A stretch of DNA of 37,280 nucleotides from CAZUDO01 sp964618895 (GCA_964618895.1 CAZUDO010000121.1:1-37280), one strand, 5' to 3'; counted from the stretch's first letter, positions 7,201 to 15,704 are shown. Program-made: numbers and translations. Notes: generated by a model from the letters alone, not told the origin.

Positions 7201-9135
7201 CAGGCCAGCCATCTCATCCGCCATCCCGACACGCGTCTCGATCGACACGTCGGGCTGCCAGAAGATGAAGTGCCCGCACTTGAGCGCCAGGAAGAGCGTC
7301 GACGCGTCGAGCTGACGCGCCGACGAGATGGCCTCCGCGATGCATCGGCGGGCGCGCTCCACGTCGATGAACCGCAAGTAGGCTGCGAGCAATGCCAGAA
7401 CGCGCGTTCGCAGGGGCGTCACCTCGGGGCCGAGTGCCTCCAGGGCCGCCTCGCACATCGTGACCCTCTGGTCGGGGTGCCCGTCCACCCTTTGGATGTT
7501 CGACTCGCCCATCGCAGCCAGGGCCATGATCTCGACGACACCCGCTCGGCGGGCAATGACGAACGCATCCTTGTAGACCTGGGCCGCCCTGGTGTCACGG
7601 CTGCGCGCTAGTGCCGCGGCAAGAGCCAGCAGCAGGCGGGCACGCTCCGCGTCATCCCGATTGTGCTCCTGCGTGCGATCGCAGGCGTCGAGGGCGAACT
7701 GGTAGAGACGGGCGGCTTCCTCGTACGCGGACAGACCCATCGCCTCGTCGGCGGCGTGACGCGCATGCGTGATCGCCCGATCCACGCACTCGGGCCCCGC
7801 CCGGCCGAAGTGGTGGGCCACGGCCGCCGACGGCGGCGCGGGCAAAGCGGCGAGCACCTCGGCGATCGCGCGATGGAGGTAACATCGCCGCCGCTCGTCG
7901 ACCGTCTCGTAGAGCGTGTCCGCGATGAGCGCGTGGGCGAAGCGGATGCGCTGTCCACCCCCCGCGACGAGGAGACGACTCGCCAGGCCTTCGTCCACGG
8001 CAGTCGACAATCGTTCCACGCTCAGGTCCGCCATCCGCGCGAGCAGGGCCAGATCGAGGTCCCGCCCGGCAACCGCTGCCACCGTCAGGGCCTGCCGGGT
8101 CGTCTCGGAGAGCCGCGACAGCCGTTGCGTGAGCGCCGCCTGCACCGTCGGCGGGATGGGGAGGCGCACCGCGTCGCCCGGCATCGACCCGTGGAGCAGC
8201 CCCTCGGCGACCAGGAGCCGCGCCACTTCGGTCACGAAGAACGGATTGCCGTCGGTCTGCCGATAGAGAGCGGACACGAGCGCGGGCGGTGGCACCACAT
8301 CGGCGACGAGCATGAGGAGGCGCTGGACGTCTTCCTCGCCGAGTCCGCCAAGGGTGAGGTGGACACCCGTGGACACCCGTGCGTTCTCGCTCACCAACCG
8401 GCCGATCGCATCCTCGGCCACCTCCCGGTAGGTGCCGACGATGAGCACGCGGGACTCCGGGAGCCGTGCCGCCACGAACTCCAGTAACCGGAGTGAGGGC
8501 GTGTCGGCCCACTGGAGATCGTCGAGCAGCACGACGAGGGGGCGCGTTTCGGCAACGCCGTAGAGACATGTCGCCACGCCGTCGAAGAGGCGGAAGCTGG
8601 CGTGCTCCGAGCCGGTGTCGAGCGTGGCGGGCAGGTCGACCCAGGAGGCCCGGATCTCGGGGGCCAGCGCCGCGATCTCGTTGGCGGCAGGGCCCAGGGT
8701 GCCCCGGAGCGCAGCCAGGTCGATCCTCGGGAGACATGCGCGTACGACCTGCGCCCACAACCAGAATGCCGGTGCCCCCGGCGTCTCGCCGCACCTCCCC
8801 CACACCACCGCGGCGCCTCGCGAGCCGGCATACGTCGCAAGCTCGGCCAACAGCCGCGTCTTGCCCGCCCCCGGCTCCCCGCCGATCAGGATCAGTCGCC
8901 CTCGCCCGTCACCGGCTGCCTCGACCCCCGCCCGCAACAGCTGCATCTCGCGCTCGCGGCCGACGAACACGTCCCCGGAGAGCCTGTACCGTCCGCCGCC
9001 GAACGGGCCAGGCAACGTGGCTGGTGGCTCCTTCGGGGTCGACATGCGTGTGTCTGTCGGGTCACCAATGGACGACGCGGTGGGCGCGCTAGCGGCTCGT
9101 AGCGTCGAGTCTACGACCAGGCGCTTGGACTGCAT
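4216..9135 (-). CDS. Giant tandem AAA/STAND-like ATPase with TPR-like regions and conserved C-terminal domain
   Basis: 1639 aa from ATG 9135; an internal ATG at 9045 (MSTPKEPPATL) just before the first conserved block is equally possible, and neither has a clear ribosome site. Module 1 (about 50-430): FVGRERE, Walker A GGEPGAGKT (85-93), Walker B VVLLDDLQWAD (about 200). Helical TPR-like repeats follow to about 940. Module 2 (about 955-1330): FVGRAKE, Walker A VGEPGIGKT (about 985), Walker B VIVLDDLHGAD (about 1100). The last 180 residues (DYWTIAFAGRMIRLRD, then LDARARQEYGERLAALD and FCAYVPDPHDAVEW) match a tail I know from large bacterial ATPase regulators, usually single-module. A cytoplasmic signalling or scaffold ATPase is likely. 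No DNA-binding HTH or kinase domain is obvious. Confidence 0.85.
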   Translation of the reverse strand: MQSKRLVVDSTLRAASAPTASSIGDPTDTRMSTPKEPPATLPGPFGGGRYRLSGDVFVGREREMQLLRAGVEAAGDGRGRLILIGGEPGAGKTRLLAELATYAGSRGAAVVWGRCGETPGAPAFWLWAQVVRACLPRIDLAALRGTLGPAANEIAALAPEIRASWVDLPATLDTGSEHASFRLFDGVATCLYGVAETRPLVVLLDDLQWADTPSLRLLEFVAARLPESRVLIVGTYREVAEDAIGRLVSENARVSTGVHLTLGGLGEEDVQRLLMLVADVVPPPALVSALYRQTDGNPFFVTEVARLLVAEGLLHGSMPGDAVRLPIPPTVQAALTQRLSRLSETTRQALTVAAVAGRDLDLALLARMADLSVERLSTAVDEGLASRLLVAGGGQRIRFAHALIADTLYETVDERRRCYLHRAIAEVLAALPAPPSAAVAHHFGRAGPECVDRAITHARHAADEAMGLSAYEEAARLYQFALDACDRTQEHNRDDAERARLLLALAAALARSRDTRAAQVYKDAFVIARRAGVVEIMALAAMGESNIQRVDGHPDQRVTMCEAALEALGPEVTPLRTRVLALLAAYLRFIDVERARRCIAEAISSARQLDASTLFLALKCGHFIFWQPDVSIETRVGMADEMAGLARALGSPESAADAIAWRLADLIEVGDVARVKRELPELVDLAEGLRQPYYRFLAASIDFIVALLEGRLDDGEGLALDADPEWHRTPGPTGIVTAACLLSVQLARGRFDEAERTARDMSALFAPVPVAALRAYALAEQDREADARAAVEEAFAEMATRPRDVFWIVATCLLSVASARVRDTKAAAALEGLLAPYAARNVFCLAGPVTVLGWGTRYLGLLAMTLGRFDEAARHFEEALVENARMGARPWLAWTQHDYAALLLARGHEGDGERAHALLGAAAKTAAVLGLPPLAARVAALARGSPPPPGVPALEGIFVGRAKEIVALRVALAAAIGGRGRVVLLVGEPGIGKTRTAEELVREARAVGAEVLTGRCYEGEGTPAFWPWRQVLRAYVAGRDTATLAAELGDATAVATVCPELRIRLPDIPALALDPERARFRLFEGVTGMLRRAAARRPLVIVLDDLHGADRSSLLLLEFLARDLGRARLLVVGGLRDVTPAPEHPLAQTLSELAREHVSDQLALPGLDVPEISELIVRATGEACPPGLAEAVHARTEGNPRYVTEVVRALFARGPIAAPTEEPWRLDVPETVRTMVARRVGELSAPCRALLVHAALFGRDCQVAVLARASRLDAKGVLTLLDEAVAARMVTLVAGEPGHVRFVHALFGEVLVDELPPSRRAAFHLETAEALAGDARAEDMLAEIAHHYGQAGPAGDPMQAVACARRAGDRALGLLAHEEAARLYGLAATALTWLSTPDETLEVEILLALGEAHRRYGGRDAAEETFGRAATLARRLGSAELLTRATRGTPDTPNLLRCEGDYWTIAFAGRMIRLRDMRGLRYLAQLLTHPGRKFHATELVRGHAAGTDTPADTVGLTETVGLGDAGRALDARARQEYGERLAALDAELADAERLHDLGRLAHLQAERDALREELMAALRPGVASAAERARLTVTKGIGAALAKIAASHPALAAHLAATVRRGNFCAYVPDPHDAVEWVQ

Positions 9136-9256
9136 GGTGGACAGGGAACATCGGGCAACGTCTGACTTTACTGCTGCACCAACCCGATTCCAAGGGGTCT
9201 TACGAGCGGCCTCTCATAGTAGGGAACACTGGCCTGAGGTGTCCAGGCGCCGCAGG

Positions 9257-11920
9257 CTACCGCCTCGCGCACGGCCGCCGCGCCAGGTACACGTCGGCAT
9301 CGCCGCCGCGATCGTCCTCCCACGCCACGTAGCACCGGCGGCCGCGTCCCGACCCGCCCAGGGCGAGCTGCGGGCGCGTCTGGCCGCTCGTGCCCGTGCC
9401 GGTGTCGTCGACGCGCTCGGCCGGCGCGAATCGCACGCCGCCGTCGGCGGTGGTGGTGAAGAAGATGTCGTTGTTGCCGAGGCGGTCGTCCTGCCAGGCG
9501 ATGAACAACCGATCGCGGTCGGCGGCCAGGCTCGGGTGCCACTGGTTTGTGGACGTGTCGGCGTCGGGGTCGAAGCCCCTCTTGGAGTCGTCGAGCTGCA
9601 CCGGGACCGTGAACGTGACGGCGCGGTCGTCGCTCCGGGCGGCGAAGATGTTGGTGTCGGCCTCGCGGGCGCGGAGATCGGTCCACGCGACGTGCACGCG
9701 GCCGCCCCGGCCGACGGCGACGGTCGGGCGCTCGTTCAGGCGTTCGAGATCCATGAAGTCGTCGACCCGCGTGTTGGCGCTCCAGGTGGCGCCGCCGTCG
9801 TCGCTACGGGCGGCGTAGATGTCCCAGTTGTAGCTCCGGAAGTCGGACCAGGCGGCGTACACGGTGTCGCCGTCGGCAGCGAGCGCGGGGCCCCACTTGT
9901 TGTCGGCGTGCACCGCCAGCGGATCGGGCGTGCCGGCGTCGACACGCACGTCGGGGTCGACGGTGCGGCCGCCCCGCCGCCCGCGCGCGGCGTAGATGTG
10001 CTCGAGCGGCTGGTCCTCGGGCCCGCGGTCACGCTCGTCGACCCAGGCCACCACCGGGTCGCGGCCGACGATCGCGAGCGCCGGCAGCCACTTGCCGGCG
10101 TCGTCGACGCGGTCGACGCGCCCCTCGGGATAGCGGCGCGTGCCGCGGCTCTTGAGCGCCACCAGCTTGATACAACCGCGGTCGTCGTCGCGGCCGCTGG
10201 CGAACTCCTGCCAGGCGACGAATACCCGCCCGCCACGCGCCGCCACCACCGGATGCAGCTCGGCCACCGCCCCCGGCGCGTTGGCGCTGACGCGGCGGGG
10301 CGCGCCGAACGTCCTGCCGCCGTTCCGGCTGATGGCGAGCCAGACGTTGGACAGCTCGCCGGCGCGGGTCTCGTGCCAGACGACGTACACGCGCGCGCCG
10401 GCGACGGCGATGCGCGGGGCATGCTGCGCCACCGGCGCCGTCTCCGCGCCGCTCACAAGCACGGCGCTCGAGAACCGCGGCGGCGGCGCGCGCACCCGGT
10501 CGACGGCCGCGGTGACCGCACCCGTCGGCAGGTCCACGTCCGCCCACACGATCGCCTCGCGATAGCCGTTCTCGCACGCGCCGGCGACCAGCGAGCCGCC
10601 GCAAGAGACCCCCGAGGCCGGGAGGAGCTTCGCACCCTCGGCCGCGAGCAGGGCTCTCCGGGCGGCGAGCGACAGCCCGGGGGACCCGATGCCGGGATCG
10701 GGCACGATCCAGGGGGCCAGCGCGAGAAACCCCGTGTCGGGGTTCTGGCCGATCCACGTATTGGCCGGGCCGAGCGGGCCGGGATCGGTCTTCTGCCGGC
10801 GGCCGAGGATCGCGGTCTGTCCGTCGAAGGTGATGTCGAAGAAGTTACCCGTCATGCTGGCGTTCACGTTCACGCGGAAGCCCGCGTTCTTCTGCAGGGT
10901 GGCGAAGCCGCCTTCCTTGAAGATGTCGGGCTGCCAGGGCGACACCGCGTAGCCCCACTCGCTGAACGCCTCGGGCTGCAGGATCAGGTTGGCACCCTTG
11001 GCGGCGAAGCGGTCGTTCACGTCGATCATCCATGCGTCTTTGGAGATGACGATGGCGAGCCGGCCGACCGGCGTATCGAGCACTTCCATGTCCCGCACCG
11101 GGGCGAAGCGGAGCGAGAGCCCGAGGTCGTTGCCGGGGGGCGGCTGCTCGATCGGGGTCAGGTACGCCTTGTTGGTCGAGCCGAGGATGACGCCACCGGT
11201 CTCGAGCGGACTCCGGCGCAGGCCCCCCGCGCCGTCCGGGACCAGGACCTGGCCGTCGGGGGCGAAGACCAGGGTCGTGTTGTACGGGAACGGCGACATG
11301 GCCTCGTACGCGTACGTCCGCCCCGGCTCGTCGGGATCGCGCAGCTGCGCCACCAGGCCGGGCTCGCTTGCCTCCTCCACCCGGCGGGCCGGGGGCAGGT
11401 TGGCACAGGTCGCGAGATACACGCCGTGGGTGATCGCCAGCTCGCGGAAGGTCTCGTAGAAGCTCCGGTAGAGGGTGTCGGTGAGCGCCAGCACCAGCGT
11501 GCGCACGAGCGGCTGCCCCGGGTACTTGGCATCATAGTACGCGCGCTGGTCGGTGTACGGGACGAGCAGCCCGGCGATGGCCGGAATCGCCCCGGCGGCG
11601 GCACGCGCGGGGGCGCCGCGGCTGCCGATCAGCGCCGCGACCAGGCCGGCATCCTCGGGAAAGACGACCAGCGCCTGCACCGGCGCCGTCGGATCGACGG
11701 GCGCCAGGTGACTCGCCACGTCGTCGACCCCGGCCTGCACCAGCGCCGCCCGCCCCGGGAGGGCGGCGTCCATGAGCGCTGCCATCTTGTCGTGAAAGGT
11801 CTGGTAGGTGATCGCATCCTCGATGCGGACCTTGTGGCCGACGGCGAAGATGCGCACCGGCGTGGCCGCCACGGGGACGGCAACCAGGGCGAGGACGATG
11901 GCGGTGAGGGCGCGGCGCAT
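9257..11920 (-). CDS. Secreted nitrilase-fold / sialidase-like repeat fusion with Ser at the catalytic Cys position
   Basis: 887 aa, opening with a signal peptide (MRRALTAIVLALVAVPVAA). Residues about 22-400 look like a carbon-nitrogen hydrolase: the catalytic Glu lies in VVFPED (E89) and the Lys in STNKAYLTPIE (K251). The nucleophile block reads LAIVISKDAW where the family has IC-x-D, so the Cys is Ser (S293, codon TCC, one base from TGC). The second half (about 480-880) has several Asp-box-like repeats (SDDGGATWS, SRNGGRTFG) with AWQDDR/AWTDLR strands, a sialidase-type propeller. It acts outside the cytoplasm by its signal peptide. The hydrolase half may be inactive, or work as a Ser variant or a binding module. 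No ribosome site is evident. It stands alone, 121 bp past the ATPase start. Confidence 0.82.
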   Translation of the reverse strand: MRRALTAIVLALVAVPVAATPVRIFAVGHKVRIEDAITYQTFHDKMAALMDAALPGRAALVQAGVDDVASHLAPVDPTAPVQALVVFPEDAGLVAALIGSRGAPARAAAGAIPAIAGLLVPYTDQRAYYDAKYPGQPLVRTLVLALTDTLYRSFYETFRELAITHGVYLATCANLPPARRVEEASEPGLVAQLRDPDEPGRTYAYEAMSPFPYNTTLVFAPDGQVLVPDGAGGLRRSPLETGGVILGSTNKAYLTPIEQPPPGNDLGLSLRFAPVRDMEVLDTPVGRLAIVISKDAWMIDVNDRFAAKGANLILQPEAFSEWGYAVSPWQPDIFKEGGFATLQKNAGFRVNVNASMTGNFFDITFDGQTAILGRRQKTDPGPLGPANTWIGQNPDTGFLALAPWIVPDPGIGSPGLSLAARRALLAAEGAKLLPASGVSCGGSLVAGACENGYREAIVWADVDLPTGAVTAAVDRVRAPPPRFSSAVLVSGAETAPVAQHAPRIAVAGARVYVVWHETRAGELSNVWLAISRNGGRTFGAPRRVSANAPGAVAELHPVVAARGGRVFVAWQEFASGRDDDRGCIKLVALKSRGTRRYPEGRVDRVDDAGKWLPALAIVGRDPVVAWVDERDRGPEDQPLEHIYAARGRRGGRTVDPDVRVDAGTPDPLAVHADNKWGPALAADGDTVYAAWSDFRSYNWDIYAARSDDGGATWSANTRVDDFMDLERLNERPTVAVGRGGRVHVAWTDLRAREADTNIFAARSDDRAVTFTVPVQLDDSKRGFDPDADTSTNQWHPSLAADRDRLFIAWQDDRLGNNDIFFTTTADGGVRFAPAERVDDTGTGTSGQTRPQLALGGSGRGRRCYVAWEDDRGGDADVYLARRPCARR

Positions 11921-12059
11921 GGCCGGAGAGTGTAGCCTGCGTGGCTTTTCGCCGCACCCCGCAGACCCGCCGGGGGCCCGGCTCGCGAGCCGGCCGATGC
12001 CCGGTTGCGCGTCCCCCGGGAGGCGAGTACAGCATTGTCATGGTCGTGAAAGCGTGACC

Positions 12060-12296
12060 ATGAAGACCATCCCTGCAGGACAGTTCAAGACCCATTGCCT
12101 ACGCGTAATGGACGAGGTGCGCAGGCGACGCGAGCCCGTGCTCATCACCAAGCGGGGGGTCGCCGTGGCGAAGCTCGTTCCCCCAGACGTGCCCACGGAG
12201 AGCGTCTTCGGGTGCCTTGCCGGTGAGATCGAGATAGTCGGTGACATCGTGTCGCCGATCGTTCCCGCCGAGGCATGGGATGCCATGAAGTCGTGA
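12060..12296 (+). CDS. Phd/YefM-type antitoxin
   Basis: 78 aa beginning MKTIPAGQFKTHCLRVMDEV; a GTG two codons earlier (12054) is an alternative start. The N-terminal part (AGQFKTHCLRVMDEVRRRREPVLITKRG-VAKLVP) is the DNA-binding fold typical of Phd/YefM/RelB-like antitoxins; the acidic C-terminal tail would wrap the toxin. These proteins bind their own promoter and neutralise the paired toxin. Its TGA overlaps the GTG start of the PIN toxin, so the two are translationally coupled. A nitrilase-type gene diverges 139 bp upstream. Confidence 0.85.
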   Translation: MKTIPAGQFKTHCLRVMDEVRRRREPVLITKRGVAVAKLVPPDVPTESVFGCLAGEIEIVGDIVSPIVPAEAWDAMKS

Positions 12297-12688
12297 TTCT
12301 CCTCGACACACATGTCTTGATCTGGCTCGCCGTCGAACCGCGCAGGCTCTCGCGGGCGGCCGCTGCCGCCCTGCGCCGGGCCACGGCCGGGAACGGGATC
12401 GCCATCGCATCGATCACGCTCTGGGAGCTGGCGTTTCTCTTCGGGCGCGGACGGCTGCGGCGGCACGGCTCGATCGAAGCTTCGATCGAGCGACTGACGG
12501 CGGCGGTGCGAGTCCAGGTGCGGGAGATCACCCCGGAGATCGCTGCGCTCGCCATGCAGTTCTCGGACGACTTTCCCGGCGATCCGGCGGATCGCCTGAT
12601 CGCTGCGACGGCGCGCGCGCAGGGAGTGCCGTTGGTCACCGCCGACGAGCGTATCCAGGCCAGTCGGTTGGTGAAGACGATCTGGTAG
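12293..12688 (+). CDS. vapC: VapC-type PIN-domain ribonuclease toxin
   Basis: 131 aa (MILLDTHVLIWLAVEP). I chose the GTG at 12293, which overlaps the antitoxin stop as GTGA and gives the classic VapC N-terminus; an ATG at 12275 would add six residues. PIN acidic residues are all present: D5 (LLDTHVLIW), E45 (TLWELAF), D97 and D100 (GDPADRLIAATA) and D118 (VTADERI). They coordinate Mg2+ for cleavage of RNA, often tRNA or rRNA. The length is normal and the gene looks intact, in contrast with the dead HepT fragment at 4019. Its 3' end faces pilT, 23 bp away. Confidence 0.9.
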   Translation: MILLDTHVLIWLAVEPRRLSRAAAAALRRATAGNGIAIASITLWELAFLFGRGRLRRHGSIEASIERLTAAVRVQVREITPEIAALAMQFSDDFPGDPADRLIAATARAQGVPLVTADERIQASRLVKTIW

Positions 12689-12711
12689 CGCACCGCTGTG
12701 CTACCCGCCGC

Positions 12712-13758
12712 TCAGCCCGCGGCCGCGAGGCCCGGTACCACCGCCGGCTTGGGCAGCAGGCTCGCATCGACCAGACCGCGCTTCACGAGGTCCTGCACCG
12801 CCATCTCGTAGGTCTGCATGCCGGCCCGCATGCCGGTCTGCATCATCGACGGGATCTGGTGCAGCTTGCCTTCGCGGATCAGGTTCCGGACCGCCGGCAT
12901 GCCGACCAGGATCTCGCACGCCGCTACGCGCCCGCCGCCCTTTTTCTTGAGCAGCGTCTGCGCCACCACGGCCTCGAGCGACTCGGACAGCATGGTCCGG
13001 ATCTGCCCCTGCTGGCCGGCCGGGAAGGCGTCGATGATGCGGTCGATGGTCTTGGGCGCGCTCGAGGTGTGCAGCGTGCCGAACACCAGATGGCCGGTCT
13101 CGGCCGCGGTGAGGGCGAGCGCGATGGTCTCGAGGTCGCGCATCTCGCCGACCAGGATCACGTCCGGATCCTCGCGCAGCGCGCCCTTCAGCGCGTCGGC
13201 GAACGACAGGGTGTGCAGGCCCACCTCGCGCTGGTTCACCAGGCAGCGCTTCGGCTTGTGCACGAACTCGATCGGGTCCTCGACGGTCAGGATGTGGCCG
13301 TCCCAGGTGTCATTGATCACGTCCACCATGGAGGCGAGCGTGGTCGACTTGCCGGAGCCGGTGGGGCCGGTGACCAGCACGAGGCCGCGCTCGCGCGTGC
13401 ACAGCTCCTTCAGCGTCGGCGGCAGGTTCAGGGAGTCGAGCGGCGGGATGACGGTCGGGATGGTGCGCAGCACCGTGCTCGGCCCGCGGCTGTGGCGGAA
13501 CACGTTCACGCGGAAGCGGCCGGTGCCCTCGATCTCGCACGCGAAGTCGACCTGGTGCTCGGCCTTGAACTGCGCCTGCTGCCCCTCGTTCATGATCGAG
13601 TGCACCAGCTGTGCTACGGCCTCGGCACTGAGCGCCTCGTCCTGCAGCGGCACCAGGTCGCCGTGGACGCGCACGCGCGGCCGCTCGTCGGAGCTGAGGT
13701 GGAGGTCGGAGGCCCCCTTCTGGACCGTCTCCTTCATGAACTCGTGCATGGTCTTCAT
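12712..13758 (-). CDS. pilT: PilT-type retraction ATPase
   Basis: 348 aa from ATG 13758 (MKTMHEFMKETVQKGASDLHL); ATG 13749 is an alternative. PAS-like N-terminal domain, then Walker A GPTGSGKST (131-139), Asp box (TVEDPIEF), Walker B DPDVILVGEMRD (about 198-208), His box HLVFGTLHTSSA (223 onward) and the C-terminal AACEILVG / AVRNLIREGK signature. This hexameric ATPase depolymerises type IV pili for twitching, adhesion or DNA uptake, at the inner membrane. No other pilus gene is in the window, so it is an orphan copy here. It is convergent with vapC and divergent from the peroxiredoxin (138 bp between starts). Confidence 0.95.
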   Translation of the reverse strand: MKTMHEFMKETVQKGASDLHLSSDERPRVRVHGDLVPLQDEALSAEAVAQLVHSIMNEGQQAQFKAEHQVDFACEIEGTGRFRVNVFRHSRGPSTVLRTIPTVIPPLDSLNLPPTLKELCTRERGLVLVTGPTGSGKSTTLASMVDVINDTWDGHILTVEDPIEFVHKPKRCLVNQREVGLHTLSFADALKGALREDPDVILVGEMRDLETIALALTAAETGHLVFGTLHTSSAPKTIDRIIDAFPAGQQGQIRTMLSESLEAVVAQTLLKKKGGGRVAACEILVGMPAVRNLIREGKLHQIPSMMQTGMRAGMQTYEMAVQDLVKRGLVDASLLPKPAVVPGLAAAG

Positions 13759-13896
13759 GGCCGGGCCGACGGTGCAAGACACGGGCCAGCCCCGCGCACT
13801 CGCTGTGCCGGGGCGGCGGGGGGCCCCTGCCGACACCTGCGTGGCGGGCCGCGACAGCGTTGACGCCGGGCGGGCATGGGTGGAGGATCGCCGCCC

Positions 13897-14349
13897 ATGC
13901 TGAAAGAAGGCGATCCCGTTCCCGATGTCGCCGGCGTCACGGCCGACGGAACGCGCGTCCAACTGACCGACTACCGCGGCAAGCAGCCGCTGGTCGTCTT
14001 CTTCTACCCCAAGGACAATACGACGGTCTGCACCAAGGAGGCGTGCGGGTTTCGGGACCACGCCGCCGAGTTCGCCGCCGCCGGGGCCGCCGTGATCGGC
14101 ATCAGCATGGATTCGCCGCTGTCACACCAGCGCTTCAGCGCGGGGCACGGGCTCAACTTCCCGCTGCTGTCGGATCGCGATGCGAGTCTTTGCAAGGCGT
14201 TCGGGGTGGCGCGGCTCGGGGGCTGGCTCCCGCCGCGGCGGGTCACCTTCGTCATCGACCGCGCCGGGGTGGTGCGGCGGACGATCGCGAGTGAGTTCGA
14301 CGCCGGCAAGCACGTCGAAGGGGCGCTGGCCGCCGTGCACGCGCTCTGA
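13897..14349 (+). CDS. BCP-type (atypical 2-Cys) peroxiredoxin
   Basis: 150 aa (MLKEGDPVPDVAG). The ATG at 13897 has GGAGG at 13882-13886, 10 nt upstream; ATG 13876 would add seven residues. Thioredoxin-fold AhpC/TSA family. The motif FFYPKDNTTVCTKEACGFRD gives the peroxidatic Cys (C45) and, five residues on, a second Cys (C50), the arrangement of bacterioferritin-comigratory proteins that form an intramolecular disulfide. It reduces peroxides in the cytoplasm using thioredoxin. Located 49 bp before the MFS gene on the same strand, so the two may be co-transcribed. Confidence 0.92.
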   Translation: MLKEGDPVPDVAGVTADGTRVQLTDYRGKQPLVVFFYPKDNTTVCTKEACGFRDHAAEFAAAGAAVIGISMDSPLSHQRFSAGHGLNFPLLSDRDASLCKAFGVARLGGWLPPRRVTFVIDRAGVVRRTIASEFDAGKHVEGALAAVHAL

Positions 14350-14398
14350 CGGCACGGCGACGCGCCGGCAGCCGACCACCCACCCAGGATCGCGCCTC

Positions 14399-15694
14399 GT
14401 GCAGCCCGCCCGCACCCCACACCCCGGTTCCGACGCGACGCCCAGTCGCGTGCGCCACCAGGTGGTGGGCTACACCCTGCTCCTGATCGCCGTCGCCTAT
14501 CTCGACCGCATCTGCATCGCCACCGCCGCACCGGCCATCAAGGCCGACCTCGACCTCAGCGACACCCAGATGGGGCTCGTCTTCAGCGCCTTCACCCTCG
14601 CCTACGCGCTCTTCGAGGTGCCGGGCGGCTGGTTCGCGGATCGCTACGGCGCGCGCATCGCCCTCACCCGCATCGTCGTGTGGTGGTCCGCCATGACGGC
14701 GGCCACCGGGCTCGCGACCGGGTTCGCGTCGCTGTTCGCCGTCCGCCTGCTCTTCGGCATGGGCGAAGCGGGCGCGTTTCCCGCCACCGCGCGGGTCTAC
14801 GCACGCTGGTTGCCGGTGGCGCAGCGCGGGCGGGCGTTCGGCATGGCGATCATGGCCGGCGCGCTCGGCGGCGCGGCGACGCAGCCGCTGGTGGTGGCGA
14901 TGCTCGGCGTCATGCCGTGGCCGCACGCGTTCGCGGTTTTCGGCGCCGTCGGCCTGGTGTGGGCGGCGGCGTGGGGGTGGTGGTTCCGGGACGACCCGCG
15001 CGACCACCCGGCCGTCAACGAAGCCGAGCGGCGCCTCATCGTCGCCGGCGGCGCCGCGACCCACACCCACCACGAGCACGTACCGTGGGCACTCCTGGTG
15101 CGCAGCCGGACCCTGCGGGTGCTGTGCGTCATGTACTTCTGCGCCATCTACGGCTGGTACTTCTACCTGACCTGGCTGCCGACCTACCTGCTGCGGGCGC
15201 GCGGCTTCGACCTCCGGCAGGTGGGCTGGCTCGCCGCCCTCCCCCTGCTCGCGATCGCCGCCGGCGTGTTCACCGGCGGGTGGCTGAGCGATCTGTGCTC
15301 GCATCGCTGGGGATCGCGCCTGGGACGGCGCGTGCCGGGCGTGATCGGCCTCCCGCTCGCCGCGGCGGCCGCCGTCGGGGCGGTGCTGACGCCAAACCCG
15401 GTCGCCGCGGCGCTCCTCCTGTCGGCGGCGGCCGGCCTGGCCGCGCTCGGCGTCGCCCCCGGATGGGCGGTGTGTCTCGAGATCGGCGGCGTCCACGCCG
15501 GGGTCGTCACCGGCACGATGAACATGTTCGGCAACCTGGGGGGCGCACTCTCTCCGGTGGTGGTGGGCTACGCCGTCGACCGCTCGGGCTCGTGGAACGC
15601 GCCGCTGTTCAGCGTCGCGGCCCTCTACCTGGTGGCGGCGGCGTGCTGGCTCGGGGTGAACGCCGAGCGGCGGATCGACCCGGCGGCAGGCTGA
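14399..15694 (+). CDS. MFS transporter, anion:cation symporter-like
   Basis: 431 aa from a GTG at 14399; an upstream frame overlaps the peroxiredoxin and is unlikely. About 12 hydrophobic segments. TM1 carries AVAYLDRICIATAAPAI followed by LDLSDTQMGLVFSAFTLAYALFEVPGGWFADRYGAR, the typical loop 2-3 signature (G-x-x-x-D-R-x-G-x-R) of the ACS branch, which moves organic anions such as hexuronates, phthalate or dicarboxylates. The central loop has a His-rich turn (THTHHEH). The substrate cannot be told. The next gene converges from the other strand after 10 bp. Confidence 0.88.
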   Translation: MQPARTPHPGSDATPSRVRHQVVGYTLLLIAVAYLDRICIATAAPAIKADLDLSDTQMGLVFSAFTLAYALFEVPGGWFADRYGARIALTRIVVWWSAMTAATGLATGFASLFAVRLLFGMGEAGAFPATARVYARWLPVAQRGRAFGMAIMAGALGGAATQPLVVAMLGVMPWPHAFAVFGAVGLVWAAAWGWWFRDDPRDHPAVNEAERRLIVAGGAATHTHHEHVPWALLVRSRTLRVLCVMYFCAIYGWYFYLTWLPTYLLRARGFDLRQVGWLAALPLLAIAAGVFTGGWLSDLCSHRWGSRLGRRVPGVIGLPLAAAAAVGAVLTPNPVAAALLLSAAAGLAALGVAPGWAVCLEIGGVHAGVVTGTMNMFGNLGGALSPVVVGYAVDRSGSWNAPLFSVAALYLVAAACWLGVNAERRIDPAAG

Positions 15695-15704
15695 CCCGCG
15701 GCGC

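Noticed and set aside
8361..8380. Tandem ggacacccgt twice inside the ATPase gene
   Set aside because: A 10-bp doubling would break the frame if recent, but the frame is intact with sensible protein around it, so it is likely coincidental.
8615..11935. Plus-strand open frame of about 1100 codons
   Set aside because: It is antisense to the start of the ATPase and the whole nitrilase-fusion gene. Its composition is Arg/His/Gly-rich with no domain, as expected from stop-poor GC-rich DNA.
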